Below, one piece after another: positions 1 through 11,049 of a stretch of DNA of 64,000 bases. Source of the DNA: Histomonas meleagridis (taxonomy: Eukaryota; Parabasalia; Tritrichomonadida; Dientamoebidae); NCBI GenBank assembly GCA_020186115.1, contig WSYJ01000086.1:1-64000 (forward strand). Reading direction: 5' to 3'. The notes under the pieces are model-generated. The model had not been told where the DNA came from and searched no databases. It was given only the letters and a program-made list of their open reading frames with translations. Numbering within the stretch: the first letter of the stretch is position 1; every line of letters begins with the position of its first letter. The position numbers were made by a program, and so were the translations under genes.

Positions 1-846
1 GTGAGTATAGCATAAGTTATTGTTCCGCTTCCAGTTGTTTTAATATTACTTTTAACTGATTCATTAATATTTCGGAAACATAGATCACATAAGTAATCTC
101 TTTCAACGACACTTTTTGCTGCTAATAAGGTTTCTCTATCACATACAGGTGCAATAATCAAATTTTGATAACTAGGCATTAATTCTATTGATAATTTACC
201 AGCCCAATTAGGATAATATCTAATATTAAATAATAATAAGATATAACTTAATGGAATTATTGAAGAAATCTTTACAACAATATTATTGCTGACAATTATT
301 ACTGAAAGATCACAATAAACACCAGGAATCAAAGGATCATGATTTCTAATATTATCTATTGTAGCAAAACAATCATTTCCAGCCTTAGCTTTATCAGATA
401 AACTATTATAAAACATAAACCATCCATATCTTGTATTATGAATATCTTGTATTTTATCAGTATTACTATAAATTCTATACTGATCAATAGCATCACAAAT
501 ACATTTATATTCAATATAATATTTTTTAAAAGCTGAATTGCTTTGAGAAGGAACGTTAATAGTAATTTCTTGTTCTAGAGTAATATATGAATTATCTAAA
601 TCAAATATTTGGAAACGATCTGTATATATATCAACGTAGGAAGTATCTTTTTCATTTATTTTTCCAACATTCTCCGTAAGATGTTGCTGTAGAATACTTA
701 TATTTTCCAGAAATAATTTATGATAGCTTAAGTGCTTTATCAACTGCATTATACCAGTATTCTAAATTTCCGCTAATGACATCTATTACATTAGGTTGTT
801 GATTTTGAGGTGCAAACACATATATAAGATAAAAAAGTGAATTATT
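1..846 (-). pseudogene. Maverick/Polinton virion-type protein, partial, frameshifted
   Basis: An open minus-strand frame runs from an ATG at 749 off the left window edge with no stop. A second frame (846 to the stop at 718-720) carries the apparent upstream part, so the gene has one frameshift near 720-749. The translated text includes RYYPNWAGKLSIELMP and FRNINESVK. The same words occur in a second copy at 2641-2818 (RYYPNWAGKLSIVLMP, FRNINETVN), which shows that both belong to one multicopy family. The neighbours are a Maverick integrase fragment and a small Maverick-like ORF, so this is most likely a Polinton structural (major capsid-like) protein. That function is inferred from family context rather than a catalytic motif. 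No signal peptide or membrane segment is visible. Confidence 0.55.
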
Positions 847-993
847 TCATAAATTGTTATAAAGTTGGATTAAGCCCTTGTAAATAATATATTATATGAC
901 ATCCATTATGAGATATATTAAAATACTATAATCAGAATTAAGATTATTAATTTTCTTTTATCAAATAACATTTTCTTGAATGCTTCCTTGTTA

Positions 994-1312
994 TTAATTT
1001 GCTTCTTCTTCACCAATTTCATTAATATCATCTTTTAATGATGTTAATTGATACTCTATTTTTAGTTCATTATTATCTTTTAGATATTCACTTCTTTTTT
1101 GCATTCTATCTATTGTCATTCTTTTTGAATTATTCTGATGTCTAACTTTGACTAATTCAAATAATCCTGTTCCACCAACATATCTTTTTTTTCAGATTAT
1201 GTTATTTTTTTTTATTATCTAATTCTATATTCTTCGATTTTAATTCATTAATCTGTCTTTTTATACCACTTTGTTCAATAGCAGCTTGTAGATTCTGTAT
1301 ATTCATTTCCAT
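994..1312 (-). pseudogene. small Maverick-associated ORF remnant
   Basis: The ATG at 1312 opens a frame beginning MEMNIQNLQAAIEQSG that soon reaches an in-frame TAA. A shifted frame then continues through GGTGLFELVKVRHQNN and a charged, helix-forming tail to the stop at 994-996. The product would be about 105 residues and rich in K, E and N. It lies just upstream of, and in the same orientation as, the virion-type remnant at 1-846, as small accessory ORFs do in Maverick elements. The exact role is unknown. The stop and frameshift make it a pseudogene. Confidence 0.4.
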
Positions 1313-1369
1313 TTCATTAATAGATGCTAGAAGAAAAATTCGAATTTTGCTGTCGCTTATCTTCTATGA

Positions 1370-2213
1370 AATAAGATTGCTAGAGAAATTAATGGTTCTT
1401 TAAAACAATTTATTGATAAATATCATCCTATTAAATTAACTTCTGATGAAGAACCAGGTTTTGTAGAAAAGAATAATATGAAATTATTATATGATTATAA
1501 TGTTAGTGTTCATATAATTACTGTTAAAAACCATAGTAGTTTAGGTATAATAGATAGATTTATTATAACTATACGTGATATAAATACTCTTACAGGAAAC
1601 AGTAAACATGAATTTTTTAATGAAAAGTATACATATATAACACTCAAAAGAATGAATAGATCTATCAATATATATAATAATTGTTATTATACTTCAATAA
1701 TAATGACTCCAAAAGAAATGTTCGAAAATTCTAAATTAAAGAAAGAATATATATTCAAATCAGTGAAAACTAAGAAAGAACAATCAAAATCAAAGGATTT
1801 AATACTCTTGATAAATTTTTTTGTAAGATATGTATCACCACGAGATGATATATTTAATAAAAAAAATATCGTATTAGTAGAGAAGCACTAAAAATAGATT
1901 AACGTGAAGGTTATATGTCGACACTAATTGCCAGAGATGGTAATGTAATAATTGAACCTCGTTTTCAATTAATTTTTGTTGGATCATCTCTTCCTGATAA
2001 TATTAAATGGGCTTATACGATACATTATAAATGGAATGGCGTTATTACAAAAATATCTAATTATAATAAAAGTAAAAATCGTTATAAAGTTTTTTCAAAG
2101 TTCCATCAGTAGAACCTTTTACTACTGATTACATACCTGTCGATTATTTATCACGAGCATATAGACCTGGTGATAAGAGTAATCTCGATAGAGAATATTT
2201 TGGGGAGAAATAA
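1370..2213 (+). pseudogene. Maverick integrase (rve-type) C-terminal half, frameshifted
   Basis: The reading frame from 1370 contains LTSDEEPGF, around the second catalytic Asp region, and HSSLGIIDRFI, the usual third-acid helix region of retroviral-type integrases found in Trichomonas Mavericks. After a frameshift near 1891 the C-terminal DNA-binding part follows (ARDGNVIIEPRFQ, then DNIKWAYTIHYKWNG). A further shift near 2110 leads to the end YFGEK at 2213. The first catalytic Asp region is missing, so the N-terminal half is deleted. It could not be an active integrase. A second copy of the C-terminal part is at 9537-9720. Confidence 0.7.
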
Positions 2214-2640
2214 TGAATGTGAATTAATTTGTTAATACATCTATTATGATGACTTCTTAATGATAACTTCTTTAATATGATTACTTCTTTATTATATTTC
2301 TTATTTATTATAATTACTTTATTATCATATATACTTTTTTATCATATTTATTATTTATACATGATGTTTCGTTGTAATACAAGTAATACATTATGAACTT
2401 CATTATAAATTCACTTTCAATAGCAGTTTATTTTTACATAACATTACATTACACATTACATATGTTAATAATATATTATTTAACAATAAACAATGAATTA
2501 ACGGCCTCTACGAGGCCTATTAAAAGATATTTTTTAAAAAGTAATATTTGCACAGGGCCCTGAGGCGAAACCGTAAGGGGGGCCTGTAGATGTTCTGTGT
2601 GTGTGTACGAATACCATTATCATAATTCTTATTATTATTC
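2214..2640. other. non-coding AT-rich spacer with two GC-rich hairpins
   Basis: There is no gene here. Low-complexity TA/TTA tracts are followed by a perfect 6-bp stem with a 3-base loop (GGCCTC-TAC-GAGGCC, 2503-2517). An imperfect GC-rich inverted repeat lies at 2552-2587 (ACAGGGCCC against GGGCCTGT). Both stand out sharply from the AT-rich surroundings. Confidence 0.5.
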
Positions 2641-2820
2641 AATATGAGATATTATCCCAACTGGGCTGGAAAATTATCAATAGTATTAATGCCTAGTAAT
2701 CAAAATTTGGTTATAGTTTCGATTGTTGATATGTCTAAAGTTCCAGCTACAGTTTTAGAAAATGATTATAATATAGATTTTGGTTTCAGAAATATTAATG
2801 AAACTGTTAATAAAATCTTA

Positions 2821-4105
2821 TAGGGTGTTCGGTTATTTCGCGCAATTTTTATGAATATGAGATTTTAATTAAAATTAGTAGTGATTTATTATTAATCATC
2901 GATGAAATAGGATCCATCATGTTCGAAAACCCATTTGCAACGATTTGCCCATTCATCAAAAACTTTCACTTACATTTCGTGTGGAATCGCTTGAACAATT
3001 TCATTGATTGCTTCATAAAGTTCAAATCTTATCTTAAATCTTTGACCTCTGAGTTTTTCTATTACGTAGCCAAAAAAGAAGAAATCAGATGGTGCAACAT
3101 CAGGTAAAAACGGGGGATGAGGTGCTCTCTTGAAGCAGGTATTTTGGATTTTGTTTTGGTCATGTTTGAGTTGTGCACACTTGCATTGTCAATATGCAAC
3201 CATATCTTTTTGCGGCCGGAATTAGGCCAAATATTGTTTTTTTTTTCATGCAATGGAATTATAATATTATCAATAAAATAATTATTATCCATTGTTGTGT
3301 TTTTTGGGAGTTCATCTATTATAATATATATTCCCCAAACTCCCCAAACAATTGTAATCATCATTTTTTCACGACAAATGAGTTCGGACTCAAAAAGTGG
3401 ATGAGTTTCACTATCTATTGTCCATGCTCCTCTTGGTGCATAATTATAAAGGAACCATGACTCATCCCCAGTTATCAAATCACGATAAGAATTCTTCTTA
3501 CTCTTAATGATAACTTGATAAAGCTTTTGGCATAAACGGATCATTTTCACTTTCTGATCGTCAGATAAAATGTGCGGAACCCACCTTGTATAACGAAATA
3601 CTAAACCAAGGTAATCTGTCATATAATGATAGACAGTAGAAATTGGAGCATTTAGAGTGTGCGCAATGCTTCGGACAAAAGAAAATCGATTTTTATGGTG
3701 TTCTGCTTGAATACGGAACAAAAGTTATTCATCTATAGGTCTACCAGGTCTATATGGTTTCTCATCAACTCTAAAATTTAATTTGACCATTCTGATCCAT
3801 TTATACATTGCTGAGTCCTTTAACGCACTCTCGCCGAACTTCTTGTTTAATTTTTTTCTTATTTTCTTTGTCCAGAGCCCTTTTTTAACGAGTTCTTCAA
3901 TGAAAAGAAGCTGTTCCATATGCTTAACGTACCATTTTTAACATACAAAAAAATATTGTTATGGTTAAATTTCAATTTCTTAATGGATAATTTCAACATT
4001 AACCATATCAGTAAAAAGCTATTTAAAAATACTTTTAAATTTTATATAGTGTTTAGTGATTTAATATTTATATATTTTTTTTGCACGAATTAACCGAACA
4101 CCCTA
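2821..4105 (-). mobile_element. mariner-family DNA transposon (dead copy)
   Basis: The ends are inverted repeats of about 25 bp. The left begins TAGGGTGTTCGGTTATTTCG at 2821, and the right is its complement ending CGAACACCCTA at 4105, with two or three mismatches. Each end is flanked by TA (2819-2820 and 4106-4107), the expected mariner target-site duplication. The total of 1285 bp fits mariner, including the Tvmar elements known in Trichomonas. The single gene lies on the minus strand and is broken. Confidence 0.9.
2892..3919 (-). pseudogene. mariner transposase, inactivated
   Basis: The ATG at 3919 starts the N-terminal helix-turn-helix region (MEQLLFIEELVKKGLW, then the linker RPGRPIDE). 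An in-frame TAA lies at 3725-3727, and the same frame then continues. The catalytic region has TGDESWF (first Asp) and LHIDNASVHNS (second Asp). A frameshift near 3135 moves the third-Asp motif (HPPFLPDVAPSDFFFFGY) to another frame. A further in-frame stop follows near 2960 before the family's C-terminal GSYF signature and the final stop at 2892. The full length was about 340 codons, normal for mariner. All three catalytic Asp regions are still recognisable, but at least three disabling changes rule out activity. Confidence 0.85.
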
Positions 4106-5243
4106 TAATAAAACAACAATCGTTATATCACAAACATTCAAATGTAATACTCAAACTACCAAGATGTTAAGATTAAGCTAGCAGAATATATGTTAAAAAT
4201 AGATATATTTAATGCATTAGCCGTTAAATATGTGATAACACCATTACTATTTCCAATACATATATGTGAAATGAGAGATTTCACACAACCATTATCGAAA
4301 AATACTGATTTAGATACTGCTGCTACGATAGGTGTTAGACATCGTGATATATTGTTCAGAGTATGTAGAATAAATCAATATAGTAGAACATGCTTTATTC
4401 CACAACTTGAATATCGATTTAATATTGATGTAAAATGTATCCAAGAGAATAATATGAAACTATCATTGATTCTAAACATCTGAATACATTAGATGCATTA
4501 AATTTAAATGGTAGTTTATTAAGTAGTATAAATAATGATATTAAAAACTTCATTACAACCATATTATTTTTGATATGTATATGATGATGATAGTTCGACA
4601 ATAACAAAACAACAAGTTTGGCATGGTAAAGATAATAGTAATTTCTTAGTTGGTTTACCATTTGCTGAGGGTGAATATTTTCAAGGTGGTATATCTACAA
4701 CTGGCACTGTTCAAAAAGAATTACATGGTAATAGAATACCCAGTAGTAAAGGTACTAGCAGGCATTTTGAATATGGATTTCATATCACCAGTTGGCATAT
4801 ATTTCGAAGATGCTATATTAAAAATTCGTTCAATGAAGCCAGATGGTAGATCACAAATAGAAATTACAAGCATTAGCGTTGTGTTTAGATATTATTGAAA
4901 ATAATCCATAAATAGTGAATAAATATATTATTGCTGATGAAAATGAATTAATAAAATTAATACAATTTATAACAGATACTAATAATATAGAATTATTAAA
5001 AGCAGATACTGATAGTTATTGTTGTAAAAGTAATACTTATGATTATGTTAGTAAAATATATGTTAAAAAAAATGAAACTTATAATTAAAAATATACCTAT
5101 CCAGATGTCATAGAATTTCTTGATAAACGGCATATCATTTAAGATTTGTAAAATCTACAAGGTTAACATATAAACATTAATTTTATATAAAATATTAATA
5201 TATTATTTTTATATTTTTATTGTTAAATAAAATAATAAATTTT

Positions 5244-5471
5244 ACAATGATATATATTTTATTATTATCAACAATATACATAATAAATTATACATTGGAA
5301 ACATTATGTTATATTCATTATTGTGAAGGCAAAAAACCTGTAAATATCAAAATTAATAATGTTGATCATTCTGATTATAATGTTAGTGATAATGATGCCG
5401 CTGGCAATAGTCCGCTTATGAATGAAATGAATAATGATATACCAAAAATATGTAGAAATTTGTATTGTTAA
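5244..5471 (+). CDS. small hypothetical membrane-anchored protein
   Basis: The frame begins at ATG 5244 and encodes 75 residues. An N-terminal hydrophobic segment (about residues 1-22, MIYILLLSTIYIINY) is followed by a short polar tail ending in CRNLYC. An in-frame TTG at 5220 would add eight residues but is not a likely start. It lies directly downstream of the Maverick virion-type remnant and may be one of its accessory ORFs. No family is recognised, and the AT-rich context makes a chance ORF possible. Confidence 0.25.
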   Translation, partial: TMIYILLLSTIYIINYTLETLCYIHYCEGKKPVNIKINNVDHSDYNVSDNDAAGNSPLMNEMNNDIPKICRNLYC

Positions 5472-7027
5472 AAAAACACTGTATTAACATATATTTTTAT
5501 CGTAATATTGTGTGTATTTCGAAAGAACGATGTTTTTGGTTATTTTTATCGTAATATTATTGTGTGCAGGATGTGCATTATTAGAATGGGGGTTTGAAAT
5601 TTCATTAAAATACTTTGTTTTAGCTTTTAGCTTTTTTCCCAATAATTTGATGTGAATTTTTATGTCAACAAAAAAGTGTGTCAAAGCTTTGTGGAATAAG
5701 ATATGTTTATATGTGTGATTTGTATATAAGTTTTGTTGTAAATTATATGTTTGATTTACAAAATGCTTAACAAAATTTTTCGTTTTAGCAATCTATATAT
5801 TGCTTGCTTGCGAAACACACCACAAAGAAATGGTGCTACGAAGTAGCACAAATGGAATTGTGCTGTGTGTGTGTCATATATGTAAAACACGACCATTATC
5901 ATTCGAAATTTTCGAACCCCACGAGTGAAGTCCATGTTAATGTTTAGTTAATTTTTCATTCAAAAAGTTCTGCATTTTTTAGCGATTTTCCGAATAATTT
6001 TAATCATTTAAAATCACTCTTTTACATTCATTCATTATATTATTTAAAAGTGTCTTATTAATTATTGAGTTCACCAACTTTAAATGTGTTTTTAAATATT
6101 GAAACAATATGTTTTAAGGTTAAATTGAAAAACTTCAATTAAACATCAAGTTTTTTATATGTTAACCGTGTGATTTTCAACTTTTGTATTGACCGATGTT
6201 TATTAGCAAAGGTCTTCAACTATGTTAGGTCTTAAAACATGAAAATCCTTCATTTACTGCTCATTTCGAACATTGTGAAGCAATTTAGAACGATGTAATC
6301 CCAGGAATTCCATTTTATACCACTATAAAATATCAAATATGAAAAAATCATAAACAAAGAAGGACACACTCATGCACACAATGTCTAAGATCCAATCTTC
6401 CAAATTAATAACGAAAATTTTGCTATATTTAATAAGAATTTTACTTTCTTCAAAACCTGTATGTTTTTTTAATTTTCTTGACTGGCAATAAGTTCGCATT
6501 AGTAATGCTTCAAGTTTTAAAGGATAAAATCAAATTCCAAGCTGGGAATCATCATGTTTTACAAATACACAAATTAAATCCTTTATACCCAGAATCTTTG
6601 TTGAAAACAACACAACAACCAATGTTGAATAGGTGTTATGGCAATATATCTTTGGTCCAGTCGAAATTTTATGCTTTTTCATTGATGCACTTCAAAACGA
6701 CAAAACAGACCAACCAATTAAATTCAATATTTGAACATGTTCATTTAACCGTCTTTTTTCAATGAAATTTCTGTTTGTAAAAACGAAATTTCAAATTTTC
6801 TTCAGCACAACACAGAATGTTTTCGAGCAACTATGAATTGAAAAGAAAAGATAAGAAAATACAAAAAAAAATTATATTTAAAATATAATGAAATTTTTAA
6901 ATAACAGTGACGGAATTTATGAAATTCCAAAGAATTTATTTACAGAATAGTCATCAGTTATTTATATTAATTTTAGTATAATTATATGTCAAGCATATGG
7001 AACAGTGTGTTTCCAATTTTTTTTTAA
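5472..7027. other. non-coding stretch with short repeats and hairpins
   Basis: I see no supported gene. A direct repeat of about 19 bases (ATTTTTATCGTAATATT type) occurs at about 5490 and 5540. A perfect hairpin GTGCTAC-GAA-GTAGCAC occurs near 5831-5847. The open frame at 6478-6765 starts at a non-ATG codon (TTG), matches nothing I recognise, and is left out. Confidence 0.45.
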
Positions 7028-7360
7028 CTAGAAACGATTATCTTTAGAGAAAATGGTATAACAATTGGCAGTTTAGCATTTTCATCATGTTTATTAATCA
7101 AAAGCATTACAAACTCAATTTTAACAATTAACAGTTATGCATATTTATCATGTTTGAATTTAAAAATATTAACACATGGGAACGGAATAACAAGTATTGG
7201 ACATTCAGAATTTGTTATTAACTTGAATGCATTTATTATTATGGGAACAATGAACCAAATAATCTTTTTTAATGTAACAACAACAGTTATCACATATTCA
7301 ACATATGAAAGCACGAAATTTGGAATTTTAAATGTTAACAAATCATATGATGATGAATGA
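7028..7360 (+). pseudogene. BspA-like leucine-rich repeat fragment
   Basis: An open frame of 111 codons, with no ATG start and a stop just before it, reads ENGITIGSLAFSSCLLIKSI, then INSYAYLSCLNLKILTHGNG, then ITSIGHSEF. This is the LRR_5 / TpLRR pattern (ITxIGxxAFxxCxxLKxI) of trichomonad BspA-like surface proteins, about 23 residues per repeat. Only about two and a half repeats are left before the pattern dissolves. BspA-like proteins are a very large surface family in trichomonads. This one is a truncated relic with neither N-terminus nor membrane anchor. Confidence 0.6.
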
Positions 7361-7969
7361 AACTGCAAACCATTTACTACATTGTCATTTTCAGCATTAT
7401 ATACACTCAGTTGAAGTAATCCATTTTAAAACAAACGCATTTATTTACTATATGCGTTCACTCGCCAGTGTTATGAAAAAATTTTTTCCCTATATTGCCA
7501 ATACCACCATTGTTTTGTATGTTTCCAATAATTATCAATTTACATTGGTAATTTTTTTTGAAAACATTAATGTTAACACATTGCTAAGGCTAGAAAAAAA
7601 ATTAAAAAAATTTCATCTTGGATAAAGAATGGATGTAAAAATGTGAACAACATGTTATTCAAATTACTTTTTTGAACCATTGTTCGACTAGATCCAAAGC
7701 AATATCCGTGTATCGAAATTATAAAATACAACATCCATTTTGGTGCAGTTTAACTATTTGTACACTTTTCGATCGGTTTTGATGTTATCATGTTCAAAAA
7801 GTGAAACCGATACAACAGATTTTTACAGTTGTAAAGAAATGACGATTAAACCGCCATAATCAAGACAAAATTGTGTCTTTTTTACGAACCTGAATTTCAA
7901 TTGTTACGATTATTTGCAATTGAAGCAAGCTATTAGCCGTTTTTCTGTTTTTCAATACCTAAGAACCAA
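7361..7969. other. upstream region of the Stealth gene
   Basis: There is no gene that I can support. The open frame 7332-7625 has no recognisable domain and may be a decayed tail of the BspA-like fragment. A 41-bp imperfect palindrome bounded by CACTTTT and AAAAAGTG lies at 7763-7803, 167 bp before the next ATG. It has a near-identical partner at 48266-48306. Confidence 0.4.
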
Positions 7970-9109
7970 ATGAGACCAAACAAAAATCATCGCTACAACA
8001 ACAAATGTTTGTTTTTAATACAAAGGAACAACCACCTATTCATCATTGGATTAATATTGGTCAATTTTTTATACGCATTTATTGCAAACATATTTTATGA
8101 ACCAAATCCAAACGTAGTATTAAGAACTGCAGGCAATTTGGACATTGACGTAGTTTATACCTGGGTTAATGGCACTGATCCTCATTGGCAACATATTAAA
8201 TCCCTAAAAGAAAAGGAGTATAATGTAACAATCAAAAAAAATGTTAATGCAGGTCGTTTCATCGACTTTGAAGAAATAAGGTATTCTCTTCGTAGTGTTT
8301 TCAAGAATATTCCATGGGTTCACAAGGTATATATAATCACCGACAACCAAACCATTTCATATCTTTCTGAAGATCCTCGGATTGTTTATGTCGACCACAG
8401 GACCATCTTCCCCCCAGATGCCTTGCCAACGTACAATTCTAATGCAATAGAATTCTGCATCATGAACATCCCTGGTTTATCAAATCAATTTCTTTATGCG
8501 AATGATGATTTCTTTTTTGCGCGGCCCAGCACCAAAGACGTTTTCTTTGAACCTAATGGTAATCCAAAGATACCGACTCACAAATCTAAATGGCCAAATG
8601 CCACCAAAAGTTTCAAAGAGATGTCAAAGTCCAAATATCGCGACAATTTTGGTGCTCAACAATACAATACTGTTCTCAAGCGGACAGCGTCCGTTTTTGA
8701 AACAAAGATTGGGCGTGATGCACATGGCTCAGCGCCGCATAGCATATTCCCATGTTCGTTGAAGCTTTGTCGTAAGGCATATGAAATCTTTGGAAAAGAA
8801 ATTGATGAAGTACGACATCATCATTTTCGTTCATATACTGATATGCTTTTCCAACTGCTGATGGTATTTACATGTGATCTAGATCCTTCGTTATGTACAA
8901 AAACTTCCCCGTCCGGTTATGCAAGATTCTTGCAATTACACGGAAAGAAAGAAAATTCACCATTCAAAGATTTCGATCCTTCAAAGGTCGTAACTTTTTG
9001 CGTTAACTCAGACTCGGCGACAACAGACGAATTAAGACTGATTGCTAAAGAATGGTTAGAAAATTGGATGAATGAGCCTTTAAGCATCGAAAAAGATCGA
9101 AAGAAATAA
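7970..9109 (+). CDS. Stealth-family sugar-phosphate transferase (GNPTAB-like)
   Basis: This 379-residue protein has a type II membrane layout. A short basic N-terminus and a hydrophobic anchor (about residues 23-42) are followed by a lumenal Stealth domain. The conserved regions appear in order: CR1 (IDVVYTWVNGTDP, about 59-71), CR2 (FEEIRYSLRSVFKNIPWVHK, with ANDDFFFARP further on), CR3 (GRDAHGSAPHS) and CR4 near the C-terminus. The family includes GlcNAc-1-phosphotransferase alpha/beta and microbial capsule phosphotransferases that move sugar-1-phosphate to a glycan. A Golgi role in glycan phosphorylation is a reasonable inference. It is the only clearly intact gene in the first 14 kb. A truncated paralogue lies at 18523-18696. 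Confidence 0.85.
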   Translation: MRPNKNHRYNNKCLFLIQRNNHLFIIGLILVNFLYAFIANIFYEPNPNVVLRTAGNLDIDVVYTWVNGTDPHWQHIKSLKEKEYNVTIKKNVNAGRFIDFEEIRYSLRSVFKNIPWVHKVYIITDNQTISYLSEDPRIVYVDHRTIFPPDALPTYNSNAIEFCIMNIPGLSNQFLYANDDFFFARPSTKDVFFEPNGNPKIPTHKSKWPNATKSFKEMSKSKYRDNFGAQQYNTVLKRTASVFETKIGRDAHGSAPHSIFPCSLKLCRKAYEIFGKEIDEVRHHHFRSYTDMLFQLLMVFTCDLDPSLCTKTSPSGYARFLQLHGKKENSPFKDFDPSKVVTFCVNSDSATTDELRLIAKEWLENWMNEPLSIEKDRKK

Positions 9110-9536
9110 TAAATCAAATAGAGAAAAATGCCATTAAAACGAAAGAAATAAACATTTTAGAATTTTTTTATCATTCAAGTTTTGAATAAAAAACAAAGTT
9201 CAGCAGTTGTTTCTATAAATATGACATAGCTTTTTGAGTACAATTTAATTGTTTCGACAATGGAAATTGAAATATGAAATGTTAACAAAACTACAAGCCA
9301 TTATGTAGAAATAAATAATTAATATATGATGAATACTTTACGAGAGATTACAAAGATGTAATGTTAAAAAGCATCATTTCTCATAAATAAAACTTTTAAT
9401 AGGCCCTGGGCAAAAAAAATATCCCAAATTAGCAACATTACTATATTACTTCATGTTTTTTTCAAATCTTTTGGTATCGATTTAACAGTCTGAACACAAA
9501 ATTAGTTGAGAGGCTTTAAAAGTAGAATATCATAAA
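9110..9536. other. non-coding AT-rich spacer
   Basis: I see no gene or structured repeat here. It separates the Stealth gene from a Maverick remnant. Confidence 0.4.
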
Positions 9537-9720
9537 GGACATATGTATACACTAATCACTAGAGATGGCAATGTAATGATTAAACCTCGATATCAATTAA
9601 TTTAAATAGAAATAACTCACTTAGAAAATATTAAATGAGTTTATACTATACTAGGCAGATAGAATGGCGTTATAACAATAATATTAAATTATGATAATAC
9701 GAATAATAGAAAGAATTCTT
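9537..9720 (+). pseudogene. Maverick integrase C-terminal remnant, second copy
   Basis: The frame at 9537 reads TLITRDGNVMIKPRYQLI and stops at 9603-9605. The block matches TLIARDGNVIIEPRFQLI in the integrase at 1915. The sequence further on (9655-9720) still resembles the following KWNGVITKI segment but contains stops. It abuts a DNA polymerase fragment, so a Maverick copy has been internally deleted here. Confidence 0.55.
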
Positions 9721-10200
9721 ATAAGTGATTCAAATATAGTATCATTTAATATAAAGAGTTCTATAGATAAGCATTTTAACTTATCGTTGTTAGGCGTTCA
9801 AATATTAAGCATGTCGACACGTATAATGAACGAAGTGATGTGCTTAGCATATGACATTGGCTGTAAAATCTTTTATCAAGATACAGACTCAATGCATATT
9901 GTAAAATCGGATTTACCTAAATTAGAAACAGCCTTCGAGGCTAAATATATTAGAAAATTAATAGGTAATAATTTAGGGCAATTTAATCCCGATTTCACAA
10001 GTGACGATGGAAGAAGCGATGTCAACTGTTCAGTTGAAAGCTACTTCATCATGAAGAAAATCTATATAGACAAATTATTATATAATGATGGCAATATAGG
10101 TTTTATGTCTAGGGCAAATAACATATTAACCGATACTAGATATATACATGCACTACATCTACATCTTACAGTTATGAAGATCATGAACCTGGATATCTAA
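9691..10200 (+). pseudogene. Maverick protein-primed DNA polymerase B, fragment
   Basis: The frame contains LLGVQILSMSTRIMNEVMCL and then FYQDTDSMHIVKSD. The latter is the polymerase B motif C (YxDTDS) with its two metal-binding aspartates, here with F before Y. ESYFIMKKIYIDKL follows, the region after motif C in Maverick polymerases. Only about 130 residues of a protein usually over 1000 residues long are left. The exonuclease, TPR and motif A parts are absent and the 3' end is frameshifted. The first 30 or so codons are probably unrelated flank read through. Confidence 0.65.
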
Positions 10201-11049
10201 AGCATGTACTTGGTTGTTATTCAATATTTGAAGAAAAAGCGAAAATATGTGAAAAAATCAAACATTTCAAATTAAACCTTTATATATCGAGTAATGACGT
10301 GATTTTATTTTTAATGTATTAATATGAGAGTGATATTTTTTTACATAAATTCTCATGTATCAGCATTATTTAAATTGTTAAGAATAAGAAATTTTTGTTT
10401 AAATATAAGGTGTGATTTTTTTCTGCAATGTTAAAATTAATATGAATTGAGCTGCATGATCATCAAAAATTAAACGTGTTATTAAAAGATGAAGACAAAC
10501 TCCTTTTCGATTTTTCATTATTTCGGATAAATTCATTTATAAATATAATTTAAATCTAATTATATTGATACATGCAAGTAGGTAATATTGAATTTTATGT
10601 CTTATTAAAATATATTGACATAATCCAAAGATATTATCATTTTTGGTTTTGTTATAACAATTAGCGGTTACGTGACACACTCTTATTTCTTCTTATCGTT
10701 TTCCGACCAATTAATGATAGAAATTAACCGAAGCAAAAATAAGCACTTCAAAAAGAATCACAAATTAATTAAAAAAAATAGCAGTTGAATATAAATAAAA
10801 ATATAAATATAAATAGAAGACTAATAATATTTTAATTTTTGCTTGGTCACATTAAAAATCTATTGACCAATTTTTTTTTGGCCAAATATTTCTTAAAAAA
10901 ATAAATAATTTTTTCTTAAAAATTAAAAAATGAACATTTCTAGACAACAATCTGTTATAAAACAAAATCATTTATTTTTAATTTTAAGCAATTATGTTAT
11001 CATCAAAATGAAAAGATATTTGAAAAATATATATCTGATCATATTATTT
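10201..11049. other. non-coding AT-rich stretch
   Basis: There is a possible decayed polymerase tail to about 10320, then very AT-rich sequence without any supported gene. Confidence 0.4.

Larger units (their letters stand above)
2641..5142 (+). pseudogene. second copy of Maverick virion-type gene, split by mariner
   Basis: The 5' piece (2641-2818) repeats the RYYPNWAGKLSI and FRNINETVN words seen at 1-846. The mariner at 2821-4105 interrupts it. The 3' piece resumes after 4108 with ICEMRDFTQPLSKNTD, DTAATIGVRHRDILF, GGISTTGTVQKELHG and IRSMKPDGRSQIEITS, spread over all three frames. Several frameshifts and stops are present. Continuity on both sides of the transposon shows that the gene was already in place when mariner inserted. 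A double-jelly-roll capsid identity is plausible but not shown by sequence alone. The last stretch (4870-5142, LIKLIQFITDTNNIE) may belong to the same or an adjoining gene. Confidence 0.55.

Noticed and set aside
2919-3460. Plus-strand open frames (2919-3107 and 3173-3460) inside the mariner
   Set aside because: They lie antisense to the recognisable transposase and have no features of their own.
6478-6765. 95-codon open frame
   Set aside because: It starts at TTG, matches no family I know and has the composition expected by chance.
7332-7625. Open frame overlapping the BspA fragment
   Set aside because: No LRR pattern continues in it and it has no plausible start; perhaps a decayed tail.
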